Under the pieces are notes generated by a model that had not been told where the DNA came from, did no database searches, and saw only the letters and a program-made list of their open reading frames with translations. Position numbers and translations under genes: made by a program. Positions 23,316 through 34,950 of a DNA stretch of 64,000 bases are shown here, one piece after another. Positions within the stretch are counted from its first letter, which is position 1. Every line of letters begins with the position of its first letter. This DNA is from Trifolium pratense (taxonomy: Eukaryota > Streptophyta > Magnoliopsida > Fabales > Fabaceae): positions 68,061,257 to 68,125,256 of the forward strand of contig NC_060060.1 of NCBI RefSeq assembly GCF_020283565.1, given 5' to 3'.

Positions 23316-24158
23316 TTTTGGCTGTAAACACCAAGGGTTCTTGAGCTGTCGTATGGAAGTAAACTTGTAAAAGAAAATTATGTAGTTCAAGGTAATACTG
23401 ATGTGGCGTGTATATATGAAAGTTTAGTAAATTAGATATTATATATGTGTGCATTTATTTATTGCAGGATTTCTTACATGTATTCCTGATTCTTTTGTGT
23501 TTGTATATCTAGAAAGAATGGTTCTCCTCCTTTATGTAGTAGAGGCTATGATGTGGAGTCTCCGTACTATTGAGAACTGCAAAATTGCGTAGGAGGAACA
23601 CATAGCAGCCGTTGGATTTCTATTGAACAGAGGGCAACCTGACCTTCAAGGGATCACCCGAAAAAGAATGAGCTTTCAATATATGCTAACATTTATGGTA
23701 ACTGTTATTCGTTTCATAACTTTCTCGGGTGTAAAACATTATTACATTGATGGTTTGAGCAAAGCCTCATACTTATTTATGTTCAGGTAGAGTTTACAAT
23801 TTGATTTTCTTGGTTCTAAAATTTATTTGAGTTGTGAGAAGAGACTGGTTTTATATAGCAGCACAAAAAAAAATGCAGTTTGTTTTTTTTAAAAAAATGC
23901 AATTAATATTTGATACTCTGTTAACAAACTTATAATTTATTGGAACTCATGCCTATGATTTAGTAATTGATATATAAGTGTATTCTTCCAGCAATTACCC
24001 ATAAATTTGAATTAATATTGAAAAAGACTTACTTCCAGTGAAGAACTCCTGTTATGGACAGTTGAAATAGCAGTTACTTGCATTATAAGTACATATTGCT
24101 TTATGCATTTTCCATTCTTCTTTTATTATTCAATTTCAATGAAACCATAGGTACAAAC
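23316..24158. other. Non-coding AT-rich stretch
   Basis: No reading frame, RNA or element end that I can support. Some open stretches near 23,550-23,690 are interrupted and unassigned. Confidence 0.4.
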
Positions 24159-24203
24159 AATGATTGTCTTTAGAGAAGTACTCCACCACTAAAGACAATC
24201 ATT
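24159..24203. repeat. Perfect 15-bp hairpin
   Basis: AATGATTGTCTTTAG at 24,159-24,173 is followed 15 bases later by its exact reverse complement at 24,189-24,203. Function unknown. It lies about 110 bp before an orphan retrotransposon primer-binding site, so it may sit in a degraded LTR. Confidence 0.7.
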
Positions 24204-24309
24204 TTTTATATTTACAATTTACAAGTTATTCATTTAATGTTTTATATTCTTAATATTGTATGCTCATTCCTCTTTTATACAACAAATATATTATTATTCA
24301 ACTTTATGT

Positions 24310-24321
24310 TGGTATCAGAGC
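24310..24321 (+). other. Orphan initiator-tRNA primer-binding site
   Basis: TGGTATCAGAGC is an exact match to the primer-binding site used by most plant Ty1/copia elements. No matching LTR pair, gag start or polypurine tract was found nearby, so this is at most the edge of a degraded element ending about 24,309. Confidence 0.4.
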
Positions 24322-25197
24322 CTGTTTAATTCACGAACCTGTGGGTTATTGATGCCATCTTTTCCTTGCTTGTAGTGAACTGGAGTTGCTTTTAATGCCT
24401 AGAAATTCTTGAGATAATCCTCTGGTTCAGTGGCCAACTCTTTCTACTCGCAAGCAAGGTATTTTAGATATTTCAATCTCGGTTGTATCACAAGCTCATT
24501 TTGTCTTGAAATAAATCGTTAGTTTTTTTTTGTTGTTGACATTTTGTATGATTTCATTAACTTCACATATTACTACAAATACAAGGATTCCTCACCCTGA
24601 ACAAACTCAAAATAGAGATGCTCCACCCTGTTAAAAACTAAGGCGTACCTGATCCTAGTAGATAAAAGTAAAACCAGTCATTCTTTCTAGAGTTGATAAT
24701 ACTAGGTGAAGCATTATGACCTCACAAAATGACACAAGGAGGCACACACGATTATTTAGAACAAAAGTGTTTCCACAAATGTTAAAACATTGTTCTCTTT
24801 TGCCTTGAACCCTATAAACAAGTTGGTACTCATACAATTTAGAAAACAAACCATATAGTTAAAGTCGATTTGAAAAGATTTAGAATGTAATAATAGTTAG
24901 ATTGATGGAGATACTGAAGTACAACACAAGATATACAAGGAATATTTTTTCATAGAATTAAATTGGGATAGAAAAAGGATATTAGATAATAACATTAGTT
25001 GGGTAAATGTTATTTACTTCCCCTCAATTCCTTTTTATCTGCCGCATTTGTAGTTTTTTTTTCCACATTTACTTGTCATTTTCAAATTTCAATGACACAT
25101 TAATTATTGTTTTGTCAATAATACCTTTGAGCATTTATCGCAGCTGATTTGCATTGCAATATTCATTAATTTATAGTTATATATCTTTTAAAAAAAA
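24322..25197. other. Non-coding AT-rich stretch
   Basis: Nothing recognisable between the orphan primer-binding site and the U6 copy. Confidence 0.4.
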
Positions 25198-25294
25198 TTG
25201 GACCATTTCTCAATTTGTGCGTGTCATCCTTGCGAAGGGGCCATGCTAATCTTTTCTGTATCGTTCCAATTTTATCGGATGTCCCCGAAGGGAC
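25198..25294 (-). ncRNA. U6: U6 spliceosomal snRNA copy
   Basis: Read on the minus strand it starts GTCCCTTCGGGGACATCCGA and contains GATTAGCATGGCCCC and GATGACACGCACAAATTGAG, ending GGTCCAA before a T-run of eight that could serve as an RNA polymerase III terminator. Against my memory of plant U6 there are about two changes (AGAAAAG for AGAGAAG; CCTTCGC for CCTGCGC). Upstream, at 25,295 onward, I see AT-rich sequence but not the plant snRNA upstream element (TCCCACATCG), so it may be a pseudogene. Confidence 0.9.
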
Positions 25295-25426
25295 TTATTT
25301 ATTTTAATATTGAACGATAGTATTAAATATTTATTTATTTATTAGGTAAAGATTAAAAAAAAGAAGGATTTGACGTGTTGACTAATGAAGAGGGGAGATA
25401 AAACAAATCAAAAAACAAAACCCTAT

Positions 25427-25666
25427 TGTTCTAACTTCCCACACTCCGACGTCAAAAAAAAACTTCCCACTCTCCAACAAACAACGCTCTCTTTCTCTCT
25501 TCTTATCTTTTTTTCCACCTCTCATTCCCAAAACACACACTCTAGGGTTCACGTTCTTCAATCCACTCTTAGATCCTTCTTCTTCTTCCTCCCTTCCCCT
25601 CTCGTTGAACTCTCAAATTCTCAACCATGTCTGCCGCTCTCGATATGACCCTCGATGATATCATCA
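25427..25666 (+). pseudogene. ALY/REF mRNA-export factor, 5' UTR and first codons
   Basis: ALY/REF proteins recruit the export machinery to spliced mRNA. A pyrimidine-rich leader (TTCTTCTTCCTCCCTTCCCC) leads to ATG at 25,627 and MSAALDMTLDDIIKNNNGEF. LDM.LDDIIK.N is the conserved N-terminal motif of ALY/REF. The match breaks off after about 18 codons, before any RRM domain. The leader and start recur in altered form at 41,020-41,150. Confidence 0.75.
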
Positions 25667-25769
25667 AGAACAACAATGGCGAGTTCATCGATTTCCCATT
25701 GAATTTGATTTCGATTGCGAAGATTGTATTGAAGAGTAAGATTGTTTATCTGACATGGATATGTTGCAG

Positions 25770-27036
25770 ATGGATGTATTTAATACGTTCATTGAGCTCT
25801 TGCGTCAATTTGGAAATATCTCAAAACGGTAGACTGATGCAAATGAAACGAGGCAAGAATGAACCCCTTTTATTGTTGTCTAATCATCACCTCTGTTTTA
25901 TTTTATTTTTCAATTTTTAAAGATGATGCTCACATTAGTTGTCTAATCTTTAAACTTTCTTTCTGATGGGAAATAATGGTAACTTTTTGGATTTTATGAC
26001 TTTCAAATTCACAAGTCCCGTGATGAATCAAGGCGTGCTAATTAGACTCTGATGATCTTCTTCCGCTACTACCTGATATGAGTCCTTTCTGTCATGATAT
26101 AATTTTATCCAGTTGGCGAGCTCAATTGAGTAATAATGGTTCAAACCCTTCCTTGTTTAGAGCAGTCTATAATGCATCTGGATGGCCATAGCCTTGGGTT
26201 ATCGAAGGTACTTTTCTGATCCAAATCACAGTTTCCACTCTTGTGCTAGATAAATCTAAGTTCATAAAACATTGAAGCTTGCACCGTTGCTTATAAATCT
26301 CCAATCAAGGTCTTTTGTATGCATGATTATTTTCAATTCAACTAGTTTGTTTATATGTTTGTTGCTTCTCATATTCCCTAACTAACTAACAACATTCCAC
26401 ATTACTCATACAACAACATCGCCGCTGCAAAAATGGCCAACTTAGCTTTGCCCAGTATACTTCAAAAGGTACTTTATGATTGTTTTTGTGTGTGGAGAAA
26501 TCTTATTATCGACTATTTACTTGTTTGTGCCACAACATAACATAACCATATAATGATTCTCACACACAGATGACCGGGAAGACAAATATATGGCCACTCT
26601 GATTTGCTTAATGAGTTGACCAAACCCGCTTTTAGGGCCGATCCTGATCTCAAACCTAAATTGAATAATATCATCATACAACAACTTGACGATGCTGCTG
26701 GTGATTTTTCTGGACTTGCTTTAAAATGGTACAGAATGGACCTAATAACCACCCTAGTAGAACCAATTTTATATTATCATATCACTCTCCACATTACAGA
26801 TTAAGTGTTGTTTTAATTCATTTTAATATTATAAATTGCAGCCTTTCTCCGTTAGTGAGGAAGATGAATGAGCCAAGGGTTGTCGAAATGTGCAGTCAAC
26901 TGTGTGACAAAATACTAAGCAGGACACAGGGACACTGCTGCTAGCATTGCTTTGAGGACAGTTGTTGCTGAAGTTTCTACCCAATCCCTTGCGCATTCTA
27001 TTCTCACCACAATTGATAAAAGGAATTACCGGCAAA
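25770..27036 (+). pseudogene. CAND1: CAND1 fragments with scrambled exon order
   Basis: CAND1 is a HEAT-repeat protein that exchanges cullin-RING substrate receptors. An exon from the middle of the protein (25,770 to about 25,865: MDVFNTFIELLRQFGNISK, stop, TDANE) lies upstream of the N-terminal exons: 26,433-26,468 (MANLALPSILQK), 26,570-26,728 (MTGK, frameshift, SDLLNEL, then PDLKPKLNNIIIQQLDDAAG) and 26,842-27,036 (LSPLVRKMNEPRVVEM, then ALRTVVAEVSTQSLAHSIL after a frameshift). The order cannot come from simple decay of one gene, so rearrangement or separate capture is needed. An unassigned exon-like stretch lies at about 26,040-26,210. Confidence 0.85.
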
Positions 27037-27240
27037 GTAAGTCCTTCAAACTTACCAACCCATATGTGCTTATATCCGACACATTCCGCCTTTACCAATG
27101 CTTAAGAATATGGTTCTCTCGAAGGAATTTTGTTTATTGATAAAATAAGATGTTAATCAAGGGTTTTTGCTCTTTTCATATAGTTAAATGATAGATATTA
27201 AAATAGCTTATTTAATTAAGGGTTTTTGCTCTTTCAAAAT

Positions 27241-27529
27241 TGGTCCCTGCCATTATTTTTTTTTTAACAGAATGCTTATGTGGCGTAACTAGCCAATAAC
27301 ATGATGACACGTGTCTTCTTCCACCATAATTATTGTTAATTTTTTTTAACAGAATGCTTATGTAACCTACCATGGAAGAAAAAACGAGTTGGTGGAGGAA
27401 GAGAGATAGGGAAAGATTTGGTGTGAAACCGTGCACAATAATTATGGTGGAAGAAGACACGTGTCATAACGTTATTGGCTAGCTACGCCACATAAACATT
27501 ATGTTAAAAAAAATTAACGGCAGGGACCA
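27241..27529. mobile_element. Foldback (long inverted repeat) MITE-like element
   Basis: The arm 27,241-27,336 (starting TGGTCCCTGCC, with CACGTGTCTTCTTCCACCAT) is the near-perfect reverse complement of 27,436-27,529 (ending GGCAGGGACCA), around a spacer of about 99 bp. It has no coding capacity. Less similar outer sequences (AATTAAGGGTTTTTGC on the left, TTTAACCCTTATTT on the right) may extend it. A transcript would form a long hairpin. Confidence 0.75.
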
Positions 27530-28907
27530 TTTTTTATAACATAAAAAAATGTAGGATTTTTTTTTCACCACAAAAAAAAATGTAGGGACTATTCTTAACT
27601 ATAGGACAAAATGTAGGGATTAAAAACATATTTAACCCTTATTTTAATGTCTATATTATGATCATTTTATGTTCAAGATGTGTCTATATATATTATGTTA
27701 AACCTAGATAAGTTTATATTATGTTGAAAAAATGTCAATTTTGTCCACTAGGAAATAAAAACAAACAGAAATTTTTTTGGGATGGAAATATTTGATTTTT
27801 ATAGGAACGAAAATCAACATTCGCTACATATCCTAAGTTAGACTAAAAAATCTAACTATTAGACTATTTGCCAAAAAGGATTTAAGAATACTTAAAATAG
27901 TGCTTAAGTCTTGGAATAAATAATCTTTGACTTTTAAATGATAAAATACACAATTTTTAATACAAAATTACTATCATTATACACTAACAAATATTTTAAG
28001 GACAATGTCAAATTTTATCATTATTTATATCTATCATCATCACTTCACAAAAGCAACAAGGATCTGCAATCTACTTGGTTTTATTTATTTTTTAAAAATT
28101 GATCCATTATAGTGTGAGAGTATAATACTATGAGTGAAGAGTATTTGCCTAAAAATATGGAAACGTGTATTTACACTCCTTCGTGAAATTTCTCGTGATA
28201 AGATGTTCGCACTATATAGCAGTGCTCATATTGATAATAAGGTGGCGATTATGAATAAAAAGTCATCAGTTTGATATTTATTAATGCTATTATATTAAAT
28301 GAAAGATATTTTTTTTTGGCCTAGACCCATGAAATGTCAAGAACGACACTGACAACCAATGTAGGACTTGTTAACATTGATGTGAGACTCTCAACACTTA
28401 GGACAATTGTTAAAAAAAAAACTAATATAAAAATAAGTTAAATATAATTTTAGGCTTTATAATATTATAAGAACATCTCCGATAAAAATTTAGATTTTTT
28501 TAACATTAGGTGAATTATTTATAAATTTTTATGCGTAAAAAAATCATATTCAATACTTTTTTATGAAATATTTAATTCACCTATTGTTAAAAAATTTTAA
28601 ACTTTTGCAAGAGAAATTCATATAATAAACAAAATTTAAAATTTCGAATGATATGCACAAGTTAAATGAAAAGTAAGGCAAAAAATTATGACAGAAAATA
28701 CTTCAAGAACAAAACAATCGCGAAAAAAATAAAAACAAAATTTTTGAAAACTATAGTAACCATTTACTTATTTAATCCAATAAAATATTAATAAAATTTA
28801 CGTTGACAACATAATCATGGCAAATATGATGACTGTTGATATTAAAATGATAGAGCACCATGTATTAGTAAATTTGGTCAAATGAAATTTATAAAAGATA
28901 GAAAATA
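27530..28907. other. AT-rich intergenic DNA
   Basis: No gene, RNA or clear element end recognised apart from the possible outer right arm of the foldback element near 27,610-27,650. Confidence 0.5.
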
Positions 28908-29035
28908 CTCACTCCGTGACACTTTATAAGCAAAAATATAATTTTTAGGTTAATTGTATATTTAATGTATCTAAACTATATTATGGACTAGATACGTTAA
29001 ATATACAACCAACTATATTTTTGTCACGGAGGAAG
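28908..29035. mobile_element. Stowaway-type MITE
   Basis: A 128-bp element with inverted termini (CTCACTCCGTGACA on the left; TGTCACGGAGGAAG on the right), bordered by TA on both sides, the Tc1/mariner target. The centre is also palindromic (GTATATTTAATGTATCTA against TAGATACGTTAAATATAC), so nearly the whole element can fold into a hairpin. Confidence 0.8.
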
Positions 29036-29228
29036 TATGTAGAGTAATTGGCAAAATTTTCTACCGAATTTACATACTAGCTCTAGCATTTCCACTATTG
29101 CCTTATAGGTTCCGTTTAGCCTGATCCAAAACATGAATTTGTTCATGTTGGACCAATTAAATTGACTTGCTATCATAATTTTGATCCGGTTACAATATTC
29201 CATACCATTACACACATGGCAACATAAT

Positions 29229-29233
29229 AGTAT
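29229..29233. other. Target-site duplication AGTAT (left)
   Basis: AGTAT here and at 40,026-40,030 exactly flank the LTR element, fixing both of its ends. Confidence 0.95.
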
Positions 29234-31825
29234 TGAAGTGGAAGAAATAGTCACAAAAAAGGGGGGGGTTTGAATTGTGACCCTTTTTTTAAAAATTAAT
29301 TCTGCATTCTACAAAATTGATCTCAAGTGTATACTTGGATAAATGTTAGTGAATTATAGAACAACTTGGTCTGAGAACGTTCTTTACTATAAAATAGATT
29401 GTTCTGGGAACGTTCTCTACTGCGTGACAATTCAAATTAAATATAATGAAGTGCTTTGTGTGATGTGTGTTTACAATAAATAAAAGAGAATAAGGAAGAG
29501 AAACAACACACAAACAATTATCCTGGTTCACCCCCTAATAGTATGGGCTACTCCAGTCCTCACGCTCCTGTGAGATTATCCACTATGAGATACTACCGAT
29601 CTCAAATTACACTTCTTCCTTGATCTAGTCCAAGATCATAATCTTCCAAGCTTCACTCGCTTGATCTACCTAAGTCCTCCAGACTTTATAAGGTGTCACT
29701 CAATCAATAGTTACGTATTGACTTGAGCCAATCTTTTACAAATGATGATGGTTTGGATCTTCAAGCTTTTACAAAAACTCAAACAATTGAGAAGCTTGTT
29801 ACAATGAAAAAACTCTCAGTTCACTCAAATGATATACTGATCCTAGTATTGAGATTACAATGTTTGGAGTGAGAGAGATTTAAATAAAGAGACAAAGATG
29901 TAACCACTTAAAAATGGGTTATGTTGAAAAATGGTCTCTTGAGTTATTTGCTTTTAGAAACTCAAAGGTTAGTTTGAGAAGCAAATAAAAACACTCTAAA
30001 CTCAGAAGTATGATGAGAATGTAGATCTTGAGTGTGAGTGATAAAAGAAGAGTTTCATGACTTGTAGACAAAAACAAGTGATTGATGATTTGTAGCTTCA
30101 ACTCTTGCTCTTCAATGTTGCCAAAGCCTTCCTTTTATAGTTGAACCTTGAGTTTTCAGTTCCTTGGTCCCAAAGGAAGTTCTCCAACGGCTAGTTGATT
30201 CAAAATAGACAGCTCATGCTGAATTGTTAAGTGGATAAGCTCAAACTGATATTTCTCAGAACGTTCTCCCTGCTGTTCTTCATATTTTCACTTAAAAGGG
30301 CCAAAATGACAGCTTGCAATGGGCTGTAGATAGTTGTTCATTGCTTCCTCACCAAGTATATCCGTTATAGACCATTTAGGCACGTTTTGGCCAGCTGTAG
30401 ATGAGCTTGCAACTTCAAAAGCAAAGGACAGTCATTCTCAGCATCATTCTGAGATCGTTCTCCAATCTGGGCGAATTTTACACTTGATCTTCAAATGGAG
30501 AATGATGCAGAACTGTGGCCAGCTGTAGTGTGAAGGGAATGCAGCTGTGATGTCCTTGCATGACTATTCACTTGTCCTTTCCATGTACTTCCTTTTCTTG
30601 ATTAATAATTAATCTCTTGGAGAATGTTCATTAAATAATGTCTTTGAAGGTACATGACAACTATGAGTTGAATGTGTGTTGTCTCATCCTTATTGGTCTA
30701 TGTAATCCTTGTCTAAACATTCTTGATCCACATGATGAGATGATGCCTTGAGAATTTTTCATGTTGCACATGCTTGATCATTAACTTTGTCCAAAGAGGA
30801 AAGTCACTTTTCTTCCAATTTATTCCTTGCCTTAATTGTTCATGAACTGTTGTGATCTTGTGAGTTAAAACCAAGATAAAAGTGTTTCTTTGTCTTGAAC
30901 AGAGTTGACTTAAAGAAATAAGTACTTTTGCTATGAAGCTCGTTCTTGGAGAGAATGAAGCATAAACTGTAGAATGTTCTCAGAGCATTCTTGAACCAGC
31001 ATTCAAGATTTTCTTCAAGGAGTGAGACACGTGATCTTGATCAATTAACTTGAAATCTTGCTGCTGCAAAACTTCCCACAATTCCTCTTTGATGTTTTGC
31101 ACACATGGTTGCTTGCTCATTGATGATCTTTAAGATTCTTTAGTGGAGGCATGAGAGTACTCATCATTGAGAATGATTAAAACTTTTATTCCTTGTGCAT
31201 AAGCTCATTTGAAAAACTCATGGACCATCATTCTCAAACGTTGTCATCTTGAGAAGCTTTAGTAAAATGATACTTTGAGTAGGTTTTGAAGATCCTCAAT
31301 GAATGCATCATTCCCATTAATATTAATTGTAGTAGTAAATCCTCAAAGCATATAACTCAAAAACTCATTGTAACCCTTGTCACATAAAATCAATATATTC
31401 TTGAGTAGCTTGTGATGTAGGTTTTTCCATCCTGATTCTTCAGCTATGATCCTCAAATTTTTCCTTGATTATTCAATACTTGTTGTGATCCTTGAGTGAT
31501 GAGGAAGACAATTATCCATGAAACTCACTTTCTTGCTTGATCCTTCGATGAATCTTTTTATGATTCAAAACAACAGTCTTTAAAAATCTTCTTGAAGCTT
31601 GTGATACTACTGTTGTAATTATCTGATGATACTCCAATTCTTTCATTGTTTGAGTATATAAATGCACTTGTTGACGTGAGTAGCCTCTAGCTCGTCCACT
31701 TGATAATATCTATCTTTCAACAAAAACTCAAGTGCAAACATCAGTAGATCACCATTCATAAAACTTAACATTTATTCCATAAGGTTTGTTGTCATTAAAA
31801 TACTAAAATGGATTTTGCCTCAACA
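29234..31825 (-). repeat. 3' LTR of the non-autonomous element
   Basis: 2,592 bp, differing from the other LTR by about seven visible substitutions (for example near 29,257, 29,306, 29,416, 29,479 and 29,650) and one 2-bp indel near 29,512. Contains five GAANNTTC sites: 29,375, 29,408, 30,259, 30,622 and 30,972. Confidence 0.95.
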
Positions 31826-31826
31826 A

Positions 31827-31839
31827 TCTCCCCCTTTTT
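31827..31839 (-). other. Polypurine tract
   Basis: On the minus strand CAAAAAGGGGGAGAT directly precedes the 3' LTR start TGTTGAGGC, the expected primer site for plus-strand DNA synthesis. Confidence 0.9.
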
Positions 31840-34289
31840 GATGATGACAAACCTTTTGAATAAATTTTATGTTTTATGGATGGAAATAATAATAAATGCA
31901 AGAATGTTCATAGATATACAATTAAGCTCCCCCTAAACACATGCAAGAGTTTAATTTATATCATTCTAATTAAACTCCCCCTAAATACATGCAAGAGGTT
32001 AATTCATAACATTCTTCATTAATTAGTTCCATAACAATTCTCTCCCATCATATATATCTCTCCCCCTTTTGTCATCTATCAAAAAGTATTGGGAAAAATA
32101 TGAAATATGAAGTGCAATGATAGGAATCAAGAGAAGAAATGTATTGCATATACAAATCATGCAATTAAGAAGTTCATTCATATATCAAACATTAAAGCAC
32201 AAATCATGTATGGCGATCAATAATCATTCCATTCAATATAGCAATCATAACATGAATAATGATTAAATCACACTAAAACATTTGTAATCATTTGATTTTA
32301 AAAATTGATGCTAAACACTCAATTTTTAGAAAATGTGATTTTGACCTCAATGACAATGCAAGTCAAACATTCTCAAATTTAGAGAACTCCCCCTAAGTCT
32401 TATGAGATGGACATTCTTTTAAAACATGATCATTCTTAAAATAAGGAAATGATAGACAAGACTAAAATATCTTTTGAAAATCTTCCAATGATTTTTAAAA
32501 CTAGAGAGAAAATTGCGCATATGAGGAAGCTGCGAAATCAGAGTTAATTGACATCTTGTCAAAAACAAATTCTCTCTTTTTTGAATATTCTCATAAAGAA
32601 GATGATTATGTTTCAAAGCAAAATATTCAAAGAATACTTCATTGTAAAAAAATTTGATCACAATTCTATTTTGACAACTTAACACGCAAGTAGAAACAAC
32701 ACTTTTATGTTAATAAAAAGTCAAATATGAGTTCAAGAATACAATGTGCAAGAACTATTATTCTTAGACCAAATTCTAATTTTATGGAGAGTGGACACAC
32801 AAATTATTCTCATGAAGACCAATCATATGTTCTCTTGTTAAAATCCTTCAAATAATAAATCCAACAAAAAATGGATATTAATTTAAAACCTTTGAAGGAG
32901 GATCTTTTACATAAGTCATAACAAAATCTCAATTTTTTTAGAAGCCATGTTCAAAAAGTTCTACTTAATCATCAATTAAGCAAACTATAGGTTAATCAAG
33001 ATGTGCAACAAAATTAGATTCATCCAAAGTTTTATATTAAGAAAGGTGCACATATAAAAGACTTATTGAAAAAAAATGTTTTTCATGAAAAAGTACTATA
33101 AGTCAAGCTTATGGAAGACCAAAATATGACATATATTGATTATCAAAATTATGAGTTTTTGTCATTTTTGTTCTAAATGTTTTGGTCTATCATGAAGAAT
33201 AATTAAGAGACTAACTCCAAAAATTATTCATTGATCATCAAGGATAATTTTTCATTAAGCACATAACATAGCTTGCACAAAAAAAAAATTGATTAACACT
33301 GTAATCAATATACTTTTTAAAACATATGCCACAAGACCATAAAAAATTGAATTAAGACAAATGTTAATTCAATCGATTTTTGGCATGTTAAATTAAAACT
33401 CGATCATTGTGAAAATAGAGAAAATATGACTTGATATCAAATTAAACAACCCTTAACAAAATTTTAAAAGCAATATGAGTAGCATATTTGAAAAAGAAAT
33501 GCTTACAAGGGTGTAAAAAGATGATATTGCACAAAAATGAAGTTCATTCACTTCACACTTAACATGATAATATGAAAGAGATTATTTTGCAATGTGTGAA
33601 CCAAAATCATGAAAAGTATAGGAACAAGGATTGCAAACCTTATTGCTTTAAAGCTATTTGAAAGCATAAACATATACAATTCAAAAAAAATGATGTACAA
33701 GTTAAGCTTTAAATTCATATACTTGCATTTCAGACACTATTCTTGATTTCAAGATCATTCAATCAATCACATAATAACATTTCATAAAGATATTCAAACT
33801 TATTATAATGCAAATGTGATCAAATTTAAAAATTTGTGTACCTCATTTAATGACTTCCCTCTCATGAGATTTTAATGATGAGAACATCTTGAATTGTTTT
33901 ATAATTCCACCATATGCTGATCATTGTAAATAGAGGACACTTTATTGATGACTGAGGAGAAAAGATTTATCCTTTGATGCATTCTCCAATGTTGAGTAAA
34001 TTCATCCTCTTAGATATTCTCTAAGAAAAATCATCTACATTGAGGAGAAAAGATTTATCCTTTGATGCATTCTCCAATGTTGAGTAAATTCACCTTCTTA
34101 GATATTCTCTAAGAAAAATCATCCTTGTAGAGTAACTTTAGGTAATAGGGATGAAGAGGAAATCATGTTTAGAACAAATTACTCATAACTCAATGTTGTA
34201 ATCAGAAACATTTGGATTTCATCATCATTTGATTTTCCTTGAGATCATTCTTAGAACTTTATGATCCTTCAAGAATGAGATCCACATGC
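31840..34289 (-). other. Element interior without coding capacity
   Basis: Very AT-rich sequence in the non-autonomous element. Open stretches such as 32,419-32,685 (minus) have no recognisable motif. Confidence 0.6.
33953..34124. repeat. Two-copy tandem repeat, 88-bp period
   Basis: TGAGGAGAAAAGATTTATCC starts at 33,953 and again at 34,041 and is followed by almost identical sequence to AAGAAAAATCAT. Inside the non-autonomous element. Confidence 0.9.
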
Positions 34290-34950
34290 TTATTCATTTT
34301 TCATTTTCTTCAAAAGAAAATTTAGTTGACATTCCATCAATGGTAATTTTAACAAATTACTTGAGAATTCATAACTGAAAAAGGATTCTATAGATCCTTG
34401 GGTAGAATTCATCAATAGTGAAAAGAGTGATTGATTAACCGGTTTGGTTGTGAGAGTAAAACCTTCAAATATCATTGCAGCAATTTGAGAAGAGGTTAAT
34501 CCAAGACCAATGTCAATGCTTTAACTAAAATTCAATGAGGTGTCAAGATAATAAAAGCAGGACTGAGATTGGTTATCTTCAAGTAGAACTTATTTGCCTT
34601 TGACACTTGTTGCCTTTGCAGGGAGAACATTCTTAGATTGATCTGCTGAATGAAACGGAGAATTTAAGTAACTCGTCCAAGTTATTTTCTTTTCCATATT
34701 CCTATCTCCTTTTTTGTTCCCAACCTCAGTAGTAGAGTCCTCAGGATTAACAAACTCATTTTTCATTTGATGAACATTTGAAGTCAAAGGTAGTGCAAAA
34801 GTTGACTGTTTTCTTCTTCTTGAAGTCAATCTTGATGATATGAATAATCTTGGTGAAGATCATCCCATAAGGGAGAGTAACTTTCCTTGTTACAGACTCT
34901 GCTGCATTGATCGTATGTTGCAAGATGATGTGTGAGAGATTCAGCTTCAA
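34290..34950 (-). pseudogene. Broken second frame of the element (plant transposon protein-like)
   Basis: From 34,950 leftward on the minus strand one frame reads KLNLSHIILQHTINA and VTLPYGMIFTKI, then shifts frame near 34,820 to continue ALPLTSNVHQMKNEF. The LPYGM..TKI pattern with a preceding hydrophobic helix is reminiscent of the conserved extra protein found in many legume and other plant retroelements (annotated as putative plant transposon protein), but this is from memory. Frameshifts and stops upstream and downstream make it non-functional. Confidence 0.45.

Noticed and set aside
32419..32685. Possible envelope-like protein of the LTR element
   Set aside because: No signal peptide, transmembrane pattern or family motif that I can support; composition is just AT-rich.
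33953..34124. CRISPR-like array
   Set aside because: Only two copies, 88-bp head-to-tail period, no spacers, and a plant retroelement context.
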